From Flavilitoribacter nigricans DSM 23189 = NBRC 102662 (GTDB taxonomy: Bacteria; Bacteroidota; Bacteroidia; Chitinophagales; Saprospiraceae): a DNA stretch of 64,000 bases. The position numbers were made by a program, and so were the translations under genes. Each line of letters begins with the position of its first letter. Position 1 is the first letter of the stretch. Under the pieces are notes generated by a model. The model saw only the letters and a program-made list of their open reading frames with translations, made no database searches and was not told where the DNA came from. Shown here one piece after another: positions 1 to 9,900 of this stretch. The DNA is taken from assembly GCF_002646595.1 (NCBI RefSeq), contig NZ_PDUD01000029.1, positions 124,001 to 188,000 of the forward strand. Reading direction: 5' to 3'.

Positions 1-680
1 AGGGCCTGCTGCCGGGCAACAGCCGGGAGAATCCACACGTAGGTACCGTCCGGGGTTTTGCCCAATTCACGCAAACGGGACTGGAGGAACCACTGAGCAC
101 GCATTCCGATCATTTCGTGACCAATACGGCCTACGGCCGGGCGGCTTACACCAAAGGTGCCGTATTCCTGGTGCAGATGAATTACATCCTGGGCGACGAG
201 ACCTTCCGCAAAGCCATGCTAGATTACTTCAACACCTGGAAATTCAAACACCCGAACGCCAATGACTTCATCCGGATCATGGAGAAAAACTCCGGTCTGG
301 AACTGGACTGGTTCAAGGAGTATTTCGTGAATACGACCCACACCATCGATTACGGCGTAAAATCCGTCAGTGAAGAAGGACAGAAAACCAAAGTGGAACT
401 GCAAAAGGTCGGCGTGATGCCGATGCCTTTGGATGTCCGGGTCACCTATGCGGACGGAACGGAAGAATATTTCAATATCGCGCTGAGAATGATGCGGGGC
501 AACAAACCCGCGGAAATGGCTGACGCCAAATACTCCAACCTGGTGGACTGGCCGTGGACCCACCCTGAATACAGCTTTGAACTTCCCGTGAGCATCGATA
601 AGATCAGCAAGATCGAGATCGATCCCAGCGGCCGCATGGCCGATGTCGATCTTTCTAACAATGTTTGGGAAGGCAATTAA
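1..680 (+). CDS. M1-family metallopeptidase, C-terminal part (5' truncated by window edge)
   Basis: The frame is open from base 3 and closes at TAA 678-680, so the gene starts upstream of the window; about 225 residues are visible. The segment AAYTKGAVFLVQMNYILG has the Tyr-x-Lys-Gly context that supplies the catalytic tyrosine in M1 aminopeptidases. The following helices (FIRIMEKNSGLELDWFKEYF) match the end of the thermolysin-like domain, and a beta-rich tail follows. The zinc motif HExxH and the GxMEN motif would lie upstream and cannot be checked. The family removes N-terminal residues from peptides, and in Bacteroidota these proteins are usually exported. A strong hairpin directly after the stop suggests the transcript ends here. 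The family call is fairly sure; substrate preference is unknown. Confidence 0.8.
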   Translation, partial: GLLPGNSRENPHVGTVRGFAQFTQTGLEEPLSTHSDHFVTNTAYGRAAYTKGAVFLVQMNYILGDETFRKAMLDYFNTWKFKHPNANDFIRIMEKNSGLELDWFKEYFVNTTHTIDYGVKSVSEEGQKTKVELQKVGVMPMPLDVRVTYADGTEEYFNIALRMMRGNKPAEMADAKYSNLVDWPWTHPEYSFELPVSIDKISKIEIDPSGRMADVDLSNNVWEGN

Positions 681-699
681 GGCTCGTCCGACACACAAT

Positions 700-737
700 T
701 TTCTGTTGCCGGTTGTCTCGATAACCGGCAACAGAAA
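700..737. terminator. Perfect 15-bp inverted repeat, intrinsic terminator-like hairpin
   Basis: Bases 700-714 (tttctgttgccggtt) are exactly complementary to 723-737, with an 8-nt loop. The arms start and end with T/A runs, so the structure could work in either direction. It lies 19 nt after the M1 peptidase stop and just before the cupin gene. Confidence 0.7.
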
Positions 738-754
738 GTTGTAAATTTCACAGT

Positions 755-1117
755 ATGTTAAAAAAATCCGTACAAGATACTCCGGCTTTTGTGGCCGGAG
801 ACCAAACCCTGATCCGGGAAGTTTTACATCCCAAAAACGAAACAATTAACCTACCTTACAGTCTGGCCTACGCTACTTTAGCTCCCGGCCAATCTTCGGA
901 GGCACATATTTTGCGGACTAGCAGTGAAGTATATGTCTTTGTTCGGGGAAGCGCCCAAGTATTTGTAAATGAGGAAACTACACAAGTAAAGCCCGGGGAT
1001 GTCATCCACATTCCGGAAGGTGCCCGGCAGCACGTTCGGAATGACGGCAACGAAACCCTGGAGTTCTGGTGCATCGTCGCCCCGGCCTGGTCCGCGGAAG
1101 ACGAATTAGTCATGTAG
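755..1117 (+). CDS. Small single-domain cupin protein
   Basis: This 120-residue protein is one cupin barrel. Cupin motif 1 is recognisable as PGQSSEAHILRTSSEVYVFVRG (G, His, Glu and the closing Gly at the usual spacing, but the second His of HxH is Leu). Motif 2 is PGDVIHIPEGARQHVRN. The retained His and Glu residues make metal binding possible but not certain. There is no signal peptide, so it is probably cytoplasmic. Cupins of this size act as small isomerases, dioxygenases or sugar/ligand-binding proteins, and nothing nearby narrows this down. The ATG at 755 sits 18 bases after the hairpin that ends the previous gene, so the gene probably has its own promoter close to or inside that region. 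Confidence 0.8.
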   Translation: MLKKSVQDTPAFVAGDQTLIREVLHPKNETINLPYSLAYATLAPGQSSEAHILRTSSEVYVFVRGSAQVFVNEETTQVKPGDVIHIPEGARQHVRNDGNETLEFWCIVAPAWSAEDELVM

Positions 1118-1364
1118 CCGCACTTGTGACAAAAATTCCTCCATTAATTGAGCAAAAAAGTTATTTTTGCCCATCAATACTTTACTTCTGCTTCCGGTTT
1201 TGGTGTATTCTGATTTATGGGCTCTCGTAGAGTGAGTAATGATCTATCGATCAATTCCCGCTAATAAACAGTCGGGGAACAGCGTTACATCTACTTGACT
1301 AGTGCCCGCGTGTGCCATTGTCTCAGCTTACAGGCAATGGGTTCGTCATCACAAACCAAATTGC

Positions 1365-2576
1365 ATGAAGATTCTTCAGCTCTGTAAAAAGTTCCCATAT
1401 CCGTTAAGAGACGGTGAATCCATCGCGGTAAATAATCTGAGTCGCGCACTAAAAGAGGAAGGTTGTGAGATCAGCCTGCTGGCCATGAATACCAGCAAGC
1501 ACTTTTACGACAGTAAGGTCCTGCCGGATGCGCTTGCCCACTACCGGGAGGTCATCACCGTAGAGGTAGACAACCGGATCCGGATCTGGGATGCTTTTAA
1601 GAACCTTTTTTCCGAAGAATCCTACCACATTGCCCGTTTTGTATCGCCGGCTTTTACCCAGAAACTCTACCAGGTACTCCGCGAAAATGAGTACGATCTG
1701 ATCCAGTTGGAAACGCCCTATCTGGCGCCTTACATACCGGTGATCAAAAAGCTCAGCAAAGCACCGATTGCCATGCGGGCCCACAATGTAGAACACGAGA
1801 TTTGGGACCGGATCAGCCGGAATACGCGCTTCCTGCCCAAAAAGTGGTACCTGCAATATCTGACGCGTAAACTCCAGGCCTACGAGATCCAGCAACTGAA
1901 CAATTACGATGTACTGGTGGCGATCACTGAGCGTGATCTGGCCAAATTCCGTAACCTGGGCTTCCGCAATCTCGGGCTCAGCGTACCCATCGGCATCAAC
2001 CCCGATGATTACCGGCCCAATTTTTCATCTTACAAAAAGCACCTGTCGATCTCCTTCATCGGTTCGTTGGACTGGATGCCCAATCAGGAAGGACTGATGT
2101 GGTTCCTGGATAAGGTCTGGGAGAATGTGCACAGTCATTTCCCCGAGCTTACCCTCCACATTGCCGGGCGCAATACGCCGGAATGGATCCTCTCCCTGAA
2201 GCGTAAGAATGTAGTGATCCACGGCGAAGTACCCAGTGCAAAACACTTTATCAATAAACACAGTCTGATGCTGGTGCCCCTGCGTTCGGGAAGCGGCATG
2301 CGCGCCAAGATCCTGGAAGGCATGGCGCTGGGCAAAACCGTGATCTCCACCTCTATCGGCCTGGAAGGCATCCACGCCCGGGACCGCGCCGAGGTATTGA
2401 TCGCCAATACTGCCGAAGATTTCATTCAGAGTATACAGTATTGCTACCAGAGCAACGGTGAGCTGAAAAGAATGGGAGAAAGAGCGCTCGATTTTGTCGG
2501 CCAGCACTACGACAGCCGCAGTATTGCCCGCAAACTGGTACAGGCCTACGCCTCCTTTACGGTAGAAGCGATTTGA
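1365..2576 (+). CDS. Glycosyltransferase, group 1 (GT4) family
   Basis: The 403-residue product has the two-Rossmann-fold (GT-B) layout. The N-terminal domain starts MKILQLCKKFPYPLRDGES and is followed by an acceptor-side domain. The C-terminal donor-binding half carries FIGSLDWMPNQEG (about residue 230) and LVPLRSGSGMRAKILEGMAL with GKTVISTSIGLEGI (about 310-340), the usual nucleotide-sugar site with its conserved Glu. Upstream in-frame GTG codons exist, but the family begins at the ATG chosen here. It transfers a sugar from an activated donor to a glycan or lipid carrier. Other cell-surface glycan genes are absent from the window, so the product cannot be named. It ends in a low-complexity spacer shared with the convergent kinase gene. 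Confidence 0.85.
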   Translation: MKILQLCKKFPYPLRDGESIAVNNLSRALKEEGCEISLLAMNTSKHFYDSKVLPDALAHYREVITVEVDNRIRIWDAFKNLFSEESYHIARFVSPAFTQKLYQVLRENEYDLIQLETPYLAPYIPVIKKLSKAPIAMRAHNVEHEIWDRISRNTRFLPKKWYLQYLTRKLQAYEIQQLNNYDVLVAITERDLAKFRNLGFRNLGLSVPIGINPDDYRPNFSSYKKHLSISFIGSLDWMPNQEGLMWFLDKVWENVHSHFPELTLHIAGRNTPEWILSLKRKNVVIHGEVPSAKHFINKHSLMLVPLRSGSGMRAKILEGMALGKTVISTSIGLEGIHARDRAEVLIANTAEDFIQSIQYCYQSNGELKRMGERALDFVGQHYDSRSIARKLVQAYASFTVEAI

Positions 2577-2643
2577 TCATTTGATCATTCAATGATCTGA
2601 TGATTTGATAATCAGATCATTACATCATCAGACAATCACATCA
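2577..2643. repeat. Low-complexity tgatcatt/gatgatt intergenic repeat
   Basis: The short gap between two convergent genes is filled with degenerate copies of a gatcatt/tgatgat/cagatcatt unit on both strands (for example gatcatttgatcattcaatgatc followed by atcatcagacaatcac). It is partly self-complementary and could fold when transcribed from either side. It is one of several simple-repeat gaps in this window. Confidence 0.6.
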
Positions 2644-3288
2644 TCAAAAAAGTCCGTGTAACTCCGCCCGTACCATATCGATCACCTGCCCGAGATCCTC
2701 GGGATTATTCTTGAAATCCAGATTATCCACGCTGATGACCAGCAGCCGTCCTTCCTGGTAGTTGCCGATCCAGTCTTCATAGCGCTGGTTCAGCCGCTTG
2801 AGGTAATCGAGGCTCATATTGCCTTCGTAGTCCCGGCCACGGGATTGGATGTGCGCCACCAGAGTGGGAATACTGGCCCGCAGATAGATCAGCAGATCCG
2901 GCGGCTGGATCTGGGAAGACATCGTTTTGAAAAGATCAAAGTAGTTCTGGAAATCCCGGCCGGACATCAGGCCCATGTCGTGCAGGTTGGGCGCAAAGAT
3001 GTAGGCATCCTCGTAAATGGTCCGGTCCTGGACCACGGTAATATCTCCGTTGAGGATCTTCAGCACCTGCTGGTAGCGGGAATTGAGGAAAAAGATCTGC
3101 AGGTTGAACGCCCAGCGCTGCATATCCATGTAAAAGTCGCTGAGGTATGGATTGTTGGCAGTAGTTTCGTAGTGGACATCCCAGCCGAAGTTCTTGGCCA
3201 GTTGCTCACACAGTGTAGTCTTCCCGGCTCCGATATTGCCGGCGATTGCGATATGTTTAATTCCCGCAGGTAGAGATTGCTCCTTCAT
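2644..3288 (-). CDS. Deoxynucleoside kinase
   Basis: The 214-residue product belongs to the dNK/thymidylate-kinase-like P-loop family that phosphorylates deoxynucleosides for the salvage pathway. The Walker A loop IAGNIGAGKTTL lies near the N-terminus. It is followed by the substrate-pocket Glu (ETTANNPYL), the DRS-like motif as VVQDRTIYEDAYIFA, and the LID region around IQSRGRDYE. I prefer the ATG at 3288 (MKEQSLPAGIKHIAIAGN) because the P-loop then starts about residue 15, as is usual; an upstream ATG at 3342 would add 18 residues without homology value. The cytoplasmic enzyme's nucleoside specificity (dA, dG or dC) cannot be read by eye. The gene is transcribed divergently from gatC. Confidence 0.85.
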   Translation of the reverse strand: MKEQSLPAGIKHIAIAGNIGAGKTTLCEQLAKNFGWDVHYETTANNPYLSDFYMDMQRWAFNLQIFFLNSRYQQVLKILNGDITVVQDRTIYEDAYIFAPNLHDMGLMSGRDFQNYFDLFKTMSSQIQPPDLLIYLRASIPTLVAHIQSRGRDYEGNMSLDYLKRLNQRYEDWIGNYQEGRLLVISVDNLDFKNNPEDLGQVIDMVRAELHGLF

Positions 3289-3451
3289 AAATAATTTTCT
3301 TGATAGTAGAGGTTGCCGGAGAAAGAGGTAGCTTTTCAGCATTCAGGAATGGCCTCCGCTTCCCGGATCTTAACCTCCACCCTGTGCAATCCGGATACCA
3401 GTACCCGAACTGCTCAAACTTCCCGATCGGCACGAAAATAATATTTTTCCC

Positions 3452-3459
3452 TACATTTG
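3452..3459 (+). promoter_or_regulatory. Candidate Bacteroidota -7 box upstream of gatC
   Basis: TACATTTG fits the Bacteroidota -7 consensus TAnnTTTG and lies 75 bases before the gatC start. I see no clear TTG at the -33 position, so support is limited to the one element. The rest of the 3343-3534 gap holds no other recognisable feature. Confidence 0.3.
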
Positions 3460-3534
3460 ATTTTCTTTGGCTAAAGAATTTGAAACAATTACCTTTTAAC
3501 CGATAAAATCTCGGTAGTCGTCTAATTTTTTGCT

Positions 3535-3840
3535 ATGCAGATAGATGAAAAACTAATTTCGAGGCTTGAACATCTGGCCCGCCTGGAACTTTCCGGCGAA
3601 GAAAGAGCTCATATTCAGGGAGATTTGAATAAAATCCTGGATATGGTAGAAAAACTGAACGAACTGGACACCACAAACGTCCAACCGCTCGTCTATATAA
3701 ATGAAGAAGGCAATGTGTGGCGGGAAGATGAAGTGAGAAATCAGTTACCCCGGGAAAAAGCCCTCAAAAATGCACCGGACGAAGACGGCACCTTCTTTAA
3801 AGTACCGAAGGTGATCGATCTGGACCGGAACGATGCATAA
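3535..3840 (+). CDS. gatC: Asp/Glu-tRNA amidotransferase subunit C
   Basis: This 101-residue protein has the typical GatC layout: an N-terminal helical part ([20 protein letters not shown], then [17 protein letters not shown]) and a C-terminal tail with VQPLVYI, REDEV and FFKVPKVID. GatC wraps around GatA and stabilises the GatCAB enzyme, which converts misacylated Glu-tRNA(Gln) (and Asp-tRNA(Asn)) to the amide form. The length matches the family. As in many Bacteroidota, gatA and gatB are not adjacent. An ABC ATPase follows after 77 nt, most of it a repeat leader. Confidence 0.92.
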   Translation: MQIDEKLISRLEHLARLELSGEERAHIQGDLNKILDMVEKLNELDTTNVQPLVYINEEGNVWREDEVRNQLPREKALKNAPDEDGTFFKVPKVIDLDRNDA

Positions 3841-3857
3841 GTCAGGGAACAGGCCGT

Positions 3858-3914
3858 GCAAACGTTAACACGTTCAAACGTCAACACATTAGCACATTAA
3901 CACATCAACATATA
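3858..3914. repeat. Degenerate aacacattaacacatc tandem repeat leader
   Basis: The spacer reads as imperfect copies of a 7-10-nt unit (aacgttaacacgttcaaacg, then tcaacacattagcacattaa, then cacatcaaca) and stops three bases before the ATG of the ABC ATPase. It is A/C-rich and should be almost unstructured as RNA. Similar arrays recur at about 22.8, 23.4, 31.0, 44.1 and 57.7 kb. Confidence 0.7.
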
Positions 3915-3917
3915 CCA

Positions 3918-4649
3918 ATGGATAGCGTAATCTCCGTCAAAGATCTCATGAAGATCTACATTATGGGTACTACCCAGGTAAAAGCCCTGCAGGGGGTAAC
4001 CCTCGATATCGCGCGTAACGAATACGTGGCGCTGATGGGTCCCTCCGGTTCGGGAAAATCCACCTTGATGAACCTGTTGGGCTGTCTGGACTCCCCTTCC
4101 AGTGGAGAATACTGGCTGAACGGCACCAATGTAAGTACCATGACGGATAGCGATCTGGCCGAGGTCCGCAACAAGGAAATTGGTTTTGTATTTCAGACTT
4201 TTAACCTGCTGCCCCGCCTTTCCGCACTGGAAAATGTAGCGCTTCCGCTGGTGTACGCCGGCATGAGCCGCTCCCAGCGCAACGAACGGGCCCAGGAAGT
4301 GCTCGATTCCGTTGGTCTCGGAGACCGCGTGGATCACAAACCAAACGAACTTTCCGGTGGTCAGCGCCAGCGCGTAGCTATTGCCAGGGCACTTGTCAAC
4401 CGGCCGTCCATTATCCTGGCCGATGAGCCTACGGGTAACCTGGATACCAAGACCTCCGTGGAGATCATGGGGATCTTTGAAGAGATCCATAAACAGGGAA
4501 ATACGGTGATCCTGGTAACGCACGAACCGGATATCGCCGAACACGCCCACCGCATCATCCGCCTGCGGGACGGTCTGGTAGAAGTGGACGAACGCAACGA
4601 AAATGTGGTGAGCGCCTACGATCCGTCGCACCGCTACCATAATAAATAG
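3918..4649 (+). CDS. ABC transporter ATP-binding protein, MacB/LolD type
   Basis: The 243-residue ATPase shows Walker [11 protein letters not shown] (about residue 41), the Q-loop [18 protein letters not shown], the signature [15 protein letters not shown], Walker [13 protein letters not shown] and the H-loop [15 protein letters not shown]. The family (MacB, LolD, FtsE-like) powers membrane proteins that move lipoproteins, peptides or drugs at the inner membrane without being classical pumps. No permease gene is next to it, so its partner is encoded elsewhere. A strong terminator follows, so it is the last gene of its transcript. The A/C-rich repeat directly before the start takes the place of a visible ribosome-binding site. 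Confidence 0.9.
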   Translation: MDSVISVKDLMKIYIMGTTQVKALQGVTLDIARNEYVALMGPSGSGKSTLMNLLGCLDSPSSGEYWLNGTNVSTMTDSDLAEVRNKEIGFVFQTFNLLPRLSALENVALPLVYAGMSRSQRNERAQEVLDSVGLGDRVDHKPNELSGGQRQRVAIARALVNRPSIILADEPTGNLDTKTSVEIMGIFEEIHKQGNTVILVTHEPDIAEHAHRIIRLRDGLVEVDERNENVVSAYDPSHRYHNK

Positions 4650-4705
4650 AAGAACGGGTCCGGTAGTTTTCCCTCTCCTACTCTACCACAGCCCGATCCG
4701 GTACT

Positions 4706-4746
4706 AAAAAATGGGGGCCGACAAAAACCGTCGGCCCCCATTTTTT
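4706..4746 (+). terminator. Strong intrinsic terminator after ABC ATPase gene
   Basis: Bases 4706-4722 pair perfectly with 4730-4746 (17 bp, GC-rich core gggggccgac, 7-nt loop) and end in a run of six T. The A run on the other arm makes it usable on both strands. Confidence 0.92.
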
Positions 4747-4775
4747 GTTCCCTATGGCAAACAAAGGGAAAGAAG

Positions 4776-5324
4776 ATGGCTTTTAAGATCTACACGAAAA
4801 CCGGAGATTTAGGGGAAACAGGACTATTCGGGGGCCGCCGGCTCTCCAAAAGCCATTTGCGGATCGACGCCTACGGCACGGTCGATGAACTCAACTCCCA
4901 TCTGGGCCTGGTCCGGGATCAGCAGCAGGACGAAGCGACCCGGGAAATCCTGCATACCATTCAGTCTAAATTGTTTTCGATCGGCTCCATTCTGGCCAGT
5001 GATCCCGATAAGCAGCTACCGGTACCCGAACTGGAAGAAAGCGATGTCGAGGCGCTGGAAACGGCCATGGATGAGATGGATGCCCAACTCCCCGAACTAA
5101 AAAATTTCATTCTGCCGGGAGGTCATCCGCAGGTTTCACAGTGTCATATTACCCGCTGCGTTTGCCGACGGGCCGAAAGGCTGGTCGTTGCGCTGGCTGC
5201 CATGGAAAGTGTACCAGCCATCGTGATCAAGTACCTCAATCGACTGTCCGACTATCTGTTTCTCCTGGCCCGCTGGACCGCAAAAGAACTGGAAGTACCG
5301 GAAGTCATCTGGAAACGTAAGTGA
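4776..5324 (+). CDS. Cob(I)alamin adenosyltransferase, PduO type
   Basis: This 182-residue enzyme attaches the 5'-deoxyadenosyl group of ATP to cob(I)alamin, making coenzyme B12. The family signatures are all present: the ATP-binding N-terminus KIYTKTGDLGETGLFGG, then RIDAYGTVDELNSHLGL, the RRAER segment (CRRAERLVVAL) and the C-terminal YLNRLSDYLFLLAR. Length and order match the stand-alone PduO/MMAB family. The gene lies 29 bases after the strong terminator, so it is a new transcription unit. No other cobalamin gene is nearby; it may serve B12-dependent enzymes such as methylmalonyl-CoA mutase or ribonucleotide reductase encoded elsewhere. Confidence 0.93.
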   Translation: MAFKIYTKTGDLGETGLFGGRRLSKSHLRIDAYGTVDELNSHLGLVRDQQQDEATREILHTIQSKLFSIGSILASDPDKQLPVPELEESDVEALETAMDEMDAQLPELKNFILPGGHPQVSQCHITRCVCRRAERLVVALAAMESVPAIVIKYLNRLSDYLFLLARWTAKELEVPEVIWKRK

Positions 5325-5397
5325 TCAGCAGTCCCTCCGCTTTGCCGGCCTACCGAACTATATATACCGCCTCTTAACCACTGATCGATCTACTGCA

Positions 5398-6558
5398 ATG
5401 AATAAAAATACCAAACATACCAAGCACGCTAAACTGGAACGCCCGCAACTAGGCACTTTTGCCCGCCGGGAGGTCGCCTTTCTGGGCACGCCCTGCGGGG
5501 TCATCCAGCAGCTGAGCCGGCAGCTTATCGATCAACTGGGCCGGGAGCTGAAAGTAGCCTATGTAGATGCCGATCACGGCAGTGGCGATGAAGCGGAAGC
5601 CGGCATACTGCCGCACAGCCAGTTAACCTACACGGATAAGATCAGCTTCCAGCGCCTGGACCTGCGGGTGGAAGCGGATAGCTTCCAGTACCGGCAGTGG
5701 TTCAACGGACAGGATCTGGTGCTGGTGAACGGGAACCACTTCCGCGCCGAACAGCAGATCGTATTTGTTGATCCCCGAAAATTCGAATCACTGGAACGCA
5801 AACTGGACCGCCTCACCGGAGTAGTCGGTTTCATCAAACTGGATGCGGCAACCGAGATCCCGGATTTTCTCAAAACCCATCTGCCCGACTGGCAGGCACT
5901 CCCCGTCTGGCAGGCGGATGAAGTGGCGGCAATCGGTCAATTCATCCGGGACCAGTTCCAGCGGCAACTGCCGCCGGTGAAGGGTCTTGTACTCGCCGGA
6001 GGTAAAAGTCAGCGCATGGGCAGGGATAAGGGACAACTGAACTACCACGGCCGACCGCAACGGGAATACCTCTACCAACTGATGGAGACCCAACTGGGTA
6101 TCCAGGCGTATCTCTCCTGTCGGGCTGATCAGGTAGAGGACATGCCCTCGGATCACCGCACGGTGGTGGACAGCTTCCTCGGCCTGGGACCCTACGGTGC
6201 CATCCTTTCCGCTTTTCGGGAAGATCCCAATGCCGCCTGGCTGGTCGTAGCCTGCGATCTGCCTTTTGTCGATGAAAGTGGGCTGCAGTACCTCCTCGAT
6301 CAGCGCGGTGTGTCGGCAGTAGCGACTGCTTTTCACAACCCGGCGACCAACTTTCCGGACCCCTTGCTTACCCTCTGGGAACCCCGCGCCTACCCGGTGC
6401 TGCTCCAGTTTCTCTCCCAGGGTTATTCCTGCCCCAGAAAGGTGCTGATCAACACTCCGGTGCATACCGTTAACATTCCGAATGAGCATTTATTGACCAA
6501 TGTGAATAATCCCGCAGAATTCGAAAAAGCCAAAACAATATTAGCCAAAGCCGAATAG
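5398..6558 (+). CDS. MobA-like molybdenum cofactor guanylyltransferase with N-terminal MobB-like domain
   Basis: The 386-residue product has two parts. The C-terminal half (from about residue 195) is a MobA nucleotidyltransferase: VKGLVLAGGKSQRMGRDKG is the GTP-binding LAGGxSxRMGxDK motif, followed by VVACDLPFVDESG and TNVNNPAEFEKAK. MobA joins GMP to molybdopterin, giving the dinucleotide form used by DMSO-reductase family enzymes. The N-terminal half resembles MobB in order (VAFLGTPCGVIQQLSRQL, VAYVDADHG, LVLVNGNHF, ending in a WQALPVWQAD segment), but the GxxGxGKT nucleotide loop is missing. The MobB comparison is an inference. No molybdopterin biosynthesis gene is adjacent. The ATG at 5398 begins a Lys/His-rich leader and could be a few codons too early. 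Confidence 0.8.
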   Translation: MNKNTKHTKHAKLERPQLGTFARREVAFLGTPCGVIQQLSRQLIDQLGRELKVAYVDADHGSGDEAEAGILPHSQLTYTDKISFQRLDLRVEADSFQYRQWFNGQDLVLVNGNHFRAEQQIVFVDPRKFESLERKLDRLTGVVGFIKLDAATEIPDFLKTHLPDWQALPVWQADEVAAIGQFIRDQFQRQLPPVKGLVLAGGKSQRMGRDKGQLNYHGRPQREYLYQLMETQLGIQAYLSCRADQVEDMPSDHRTVVDSFLGLGPYGAILSAFREDPNAAWLVVACDLPFVDESGLQYLLDQRGVSAVATAFHNPATNFPDPLLTLWEPRAYPVLLQFLSQGYSCPRKVLINTPVHTVNIPNEHLLTNVNNPAEFEKAKTILAKAE

Positions 6559-6950
6559 CCGCCCGTTCTAATTTGGAGTTTTCAAAATCTGGCTTTTTTG
6601 GCGTCTCTCAAATAATCTGTCATCTTATTGACAAATTCCCAAATATCGACGCCAGAATCCCCTTTTTCCTTTGAAATTTTAAATTTTTTATAATTTTGTC
6701 TCCTAATAAATTGAACAATCTAAACTAAAATCCATTCTGCTATGTAAACGTGATCTATTGCGTTTTCACAAATGGGGCAAAACCTCCATCATACCCAGAT
6801 CTTACTAATCATAAACTGACTACAGCATCAACATTTTAAGAGCCTTACAGCGTAATTCAAAAACTAGACATCGAAATTTTCTAAAGGTAATGGAATAAAG
6901 AAATAGGGCCTGATGGCTTTATATTTTCTCTCACTTTAACACTTATTAGT
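6559..6950. other. 392-bp intergenic region with long susC leader
   Basis: This A/T-rich stretch contains no open frame that looks like a gene. Its recognisable content is a candidate promoter (6670-6698); the roughly 250 bases between that and the susC start would be a long 5' leader. I find no convincing riboswitch fold or terminator in the leader by eye. Confidence 0.5.
6670..6698 (+). promoter_or_regulatory. Candidate Bacteroidota promoter for the susCD operon
   Basis: TTTG at 6670-6673 and TAATTTTG at 6691-6698 fit the -33 (TTTG) and -7 (TAnnTTTG) elements with a 17-nt spacer, slightly shorter than usual. The start of susC lies about 250 bases downstream. Confidence 0.45.
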
Positions 6951-9900
6951 ATGAAAAAACTCTTGTTACTCTTAGTGAGTACCTTGCTGGTTAGTGCTGC
7001 TTTTGCTCAGCGGACCGTATCGGGTACTATCACCGACGAAAGTGGTGACGCGTTGATCGGGGCCTCGGTGCTGGTCAAGGGTACTACGATCGGAACGGTT
7101 TCGGACATCGACGGTAGCTTTACCCTAAATGTTCCGGATGGATCAAATGTCTTAGAGGTTTCTTACACCGGCTTTGCGACACAAGAAGTTACAATCGGTA
7201 ACCAATCTACCATTTCAATCATCCTGGCTGAATCTTCTCAATTACTGAACGAAGTTGTGGTAACGGGTTACTCGACCGAATTGCGGCGGGATGTAACCTC
7301 CTCAATCACCAGTGTGAAGGCTGAAGAGATTGAAGGTTTGCCTGTGCAATCCTTTGACCGGGCTATCCAGGGTAAAGTATCCGGAGTACAGATCAACTCC
7401 AATAGTGGTGCTCCCGGTGGTGCGGTAACTATTCGTGTACGCGGTACGGGATCTATCTCTGCCGGTTCTGCGCCTCTGATCATCATTGACGGTGTACAAA
7501 TGGGTACTACCGGTCAGGGTACGCAGGGTTCTTCCAACCCACTGAACGCGATCAACCCGAACGATATCGAATCTATCGAGATCCTGAAAGACGCAGCTTC
7601 TGCTTCTCTCTACGGTGCTCAGGGTGCCAACGGTATCATCGTAGTAACCACCAAGAGCGGTAGCCGTAAAGGTGACGCCCGCTTCAACCTTTCTTACCAG
7701 GAAGGTATGGTACAGCCGATGAACCTGTATGACATGATGAACAGCCAGCAGTACGCTGACATTCGTCGGGCTGCTTACCTGAATGCCGGTCTGAGCGAAG
7801 AGCGTGCGATCGAGTTGTACGGTGATCCTACGGATCCCAACCTGCCTTACTACGACTGGCAGGAAGCACTGTGGCGTGACGCTACGCTGAGAACACTGGA
7901 TTTCTCTGCTGCCGGCGGTGGCGAAAAAGCGGACTACTACACCGCTTTCTCTTACAACATGCAGGAAGGTCAGATCATCACCAACGAATGGGAACGTCTG
8001 ACCGGTCGTTTCAACCTGAACGCCGACCTGTCTGACAAATTCTCCATCAACCTGCGTACGTCTATTGCTTACGTAGAGAACGAAGGTGGTCCTTGTGACG
8101 GTGGTTTCTTCGTAAACTGTCCGTTTGCTCCTTCTTTCTGGTCACAGCCGATCTCTCCGGCAGTTGATGAAGACGGTAACTACAACCCGTACCCGCTGAA
8201 CGGCGACGGTCACAACTTCAGCATTAACGAATTGCAGAACGCTGAAAACGTAACCCGTCTGACCAAGACCCTGCAAAACATCACTAGTCTGGCCGTGAAC
8301 TACGAGATCCTGCCGAACCTGGTTGGTCGCGTATCTGCCGGTGTTGACTACGTGAACACGCAGGACCTGAACTCTCGTCCGAGCAGTATTCCCATTTTCA
8401 GCAGCTACGGCGGTCAGTTGTCTTACACGGACCGGGTTGCTGTAAACTGGAACACTTTCTCTACGCTGTCTTACAACTTCACCCTGGGTGATGCCAATGA
8501 CTTCACTATTCTGGGTGGTTACGAATACAAGCAGGAAGACTGGAAAACTTTCGGTGCAGTAGGTCGCGGAATCGCGGATCCTTCTTTCCTGAACCTGGGT
8601 ACTGCTGCTAACCCGTTCTCCATCAACGGTACTTCTTCTACCAACCGCCGTCAGGGTGTGTTCGGTTCTGTTAAGTATGCTTTCAACGACAAGTATATCA
8701 TCAACGGTACACTGCGTTATGACGGATCTTCCCGCTTCGGTTCTGACAACCGTTGGGGTCTGTTCTACTCCGGTTCTGCTGCATGGCGGATCGGCGCGGA
8801 GCCCTTCCTGGCTAATGCCGGTTGGTTAGACGAATTGAAACTGCGTGTATCTTACGGTACAACTGGTAACTCTGACATCGGTGACTTCGCCGCTCTGGCC
8901 ATCTTCGGTCCCAGAGGTCAGTACCTGGGAGCTTCCGGTCTGGCACCTTCCAAACTGGCTAACAACCTGCTGGGTTGGGAAGAAGCAGAACAGCTTGACC
9001 TTGGTCTGGACTTCGCTTTGGCGGAAAGCCGGATCTACGGTTCTATCGACGCATGGGTGAAAAACAACCGTGACCTGTTGCTGGCCACGCAGATCCCCGC
9101 TGACGCCGGTATCTCCAACTCTACTATTACTGAAAACGTAGGCCGCGTACAAAACCGCGGTATCGACTTCGAACTGAACACCGTACTGGTGAATAGCGGC
9201 GGTTTCCGCTGGACCATCGGTGGAACGTTCTCTCTACAGGACAACGAAGTTAAAGAACTGAACGGCGGTCGCGACACCATCTTCTCCGGTGGTTTCCCGC
9301 AACTGATCGTGGGTGAGCCGATCTCTTTCTACAACCTGACCGAATTTGCCGGTGTTAACCCCGCTAACGGTCGTATCATGGCTTATGACAGAAACGGTGT
9401 TCCTACTTACTCTCCGACCAATGCTGACGTGAAGATCTTTGACGGTGCTTTCGCTGACTACTTCGGTGGTTTCCGCAGTGAATTTAACTTCAAAGGTTTC
9501 ACCGTATTCGGCTTCTTCCAGTTCCAGGGCGGTAACAATATCTACAACAACGATCTGTACGCACTGTATAGCGCTGGTTCCGGTTCGGACAACCAATTGG
9601 TTTCTCAGGCTGACTACTGGAAACAACCGGGTGATATCACCAACGTACCCAAGCCGGTACAAGGTGGTGTAATCGAAGGTGTGGAGCAGCAGGATTTCGG
9701 TCTGTCTCCGGGTTCTACCCGCTTCCTGTCTGACGGTACTTACCTGCGTTTGAAAGAGCTGAAAGTAGCTTACCAGTTCCCGCGTTCTCTCCTGCAGGGA
9801 GTAGGCCTGGACGGAGTAACTATCTACGCTCAAGGTTTGAACCTGTTGACCTGGACTAAATTTGACGGTATCGACCCCGAAGCAGTGGGTAACCGCGTGG

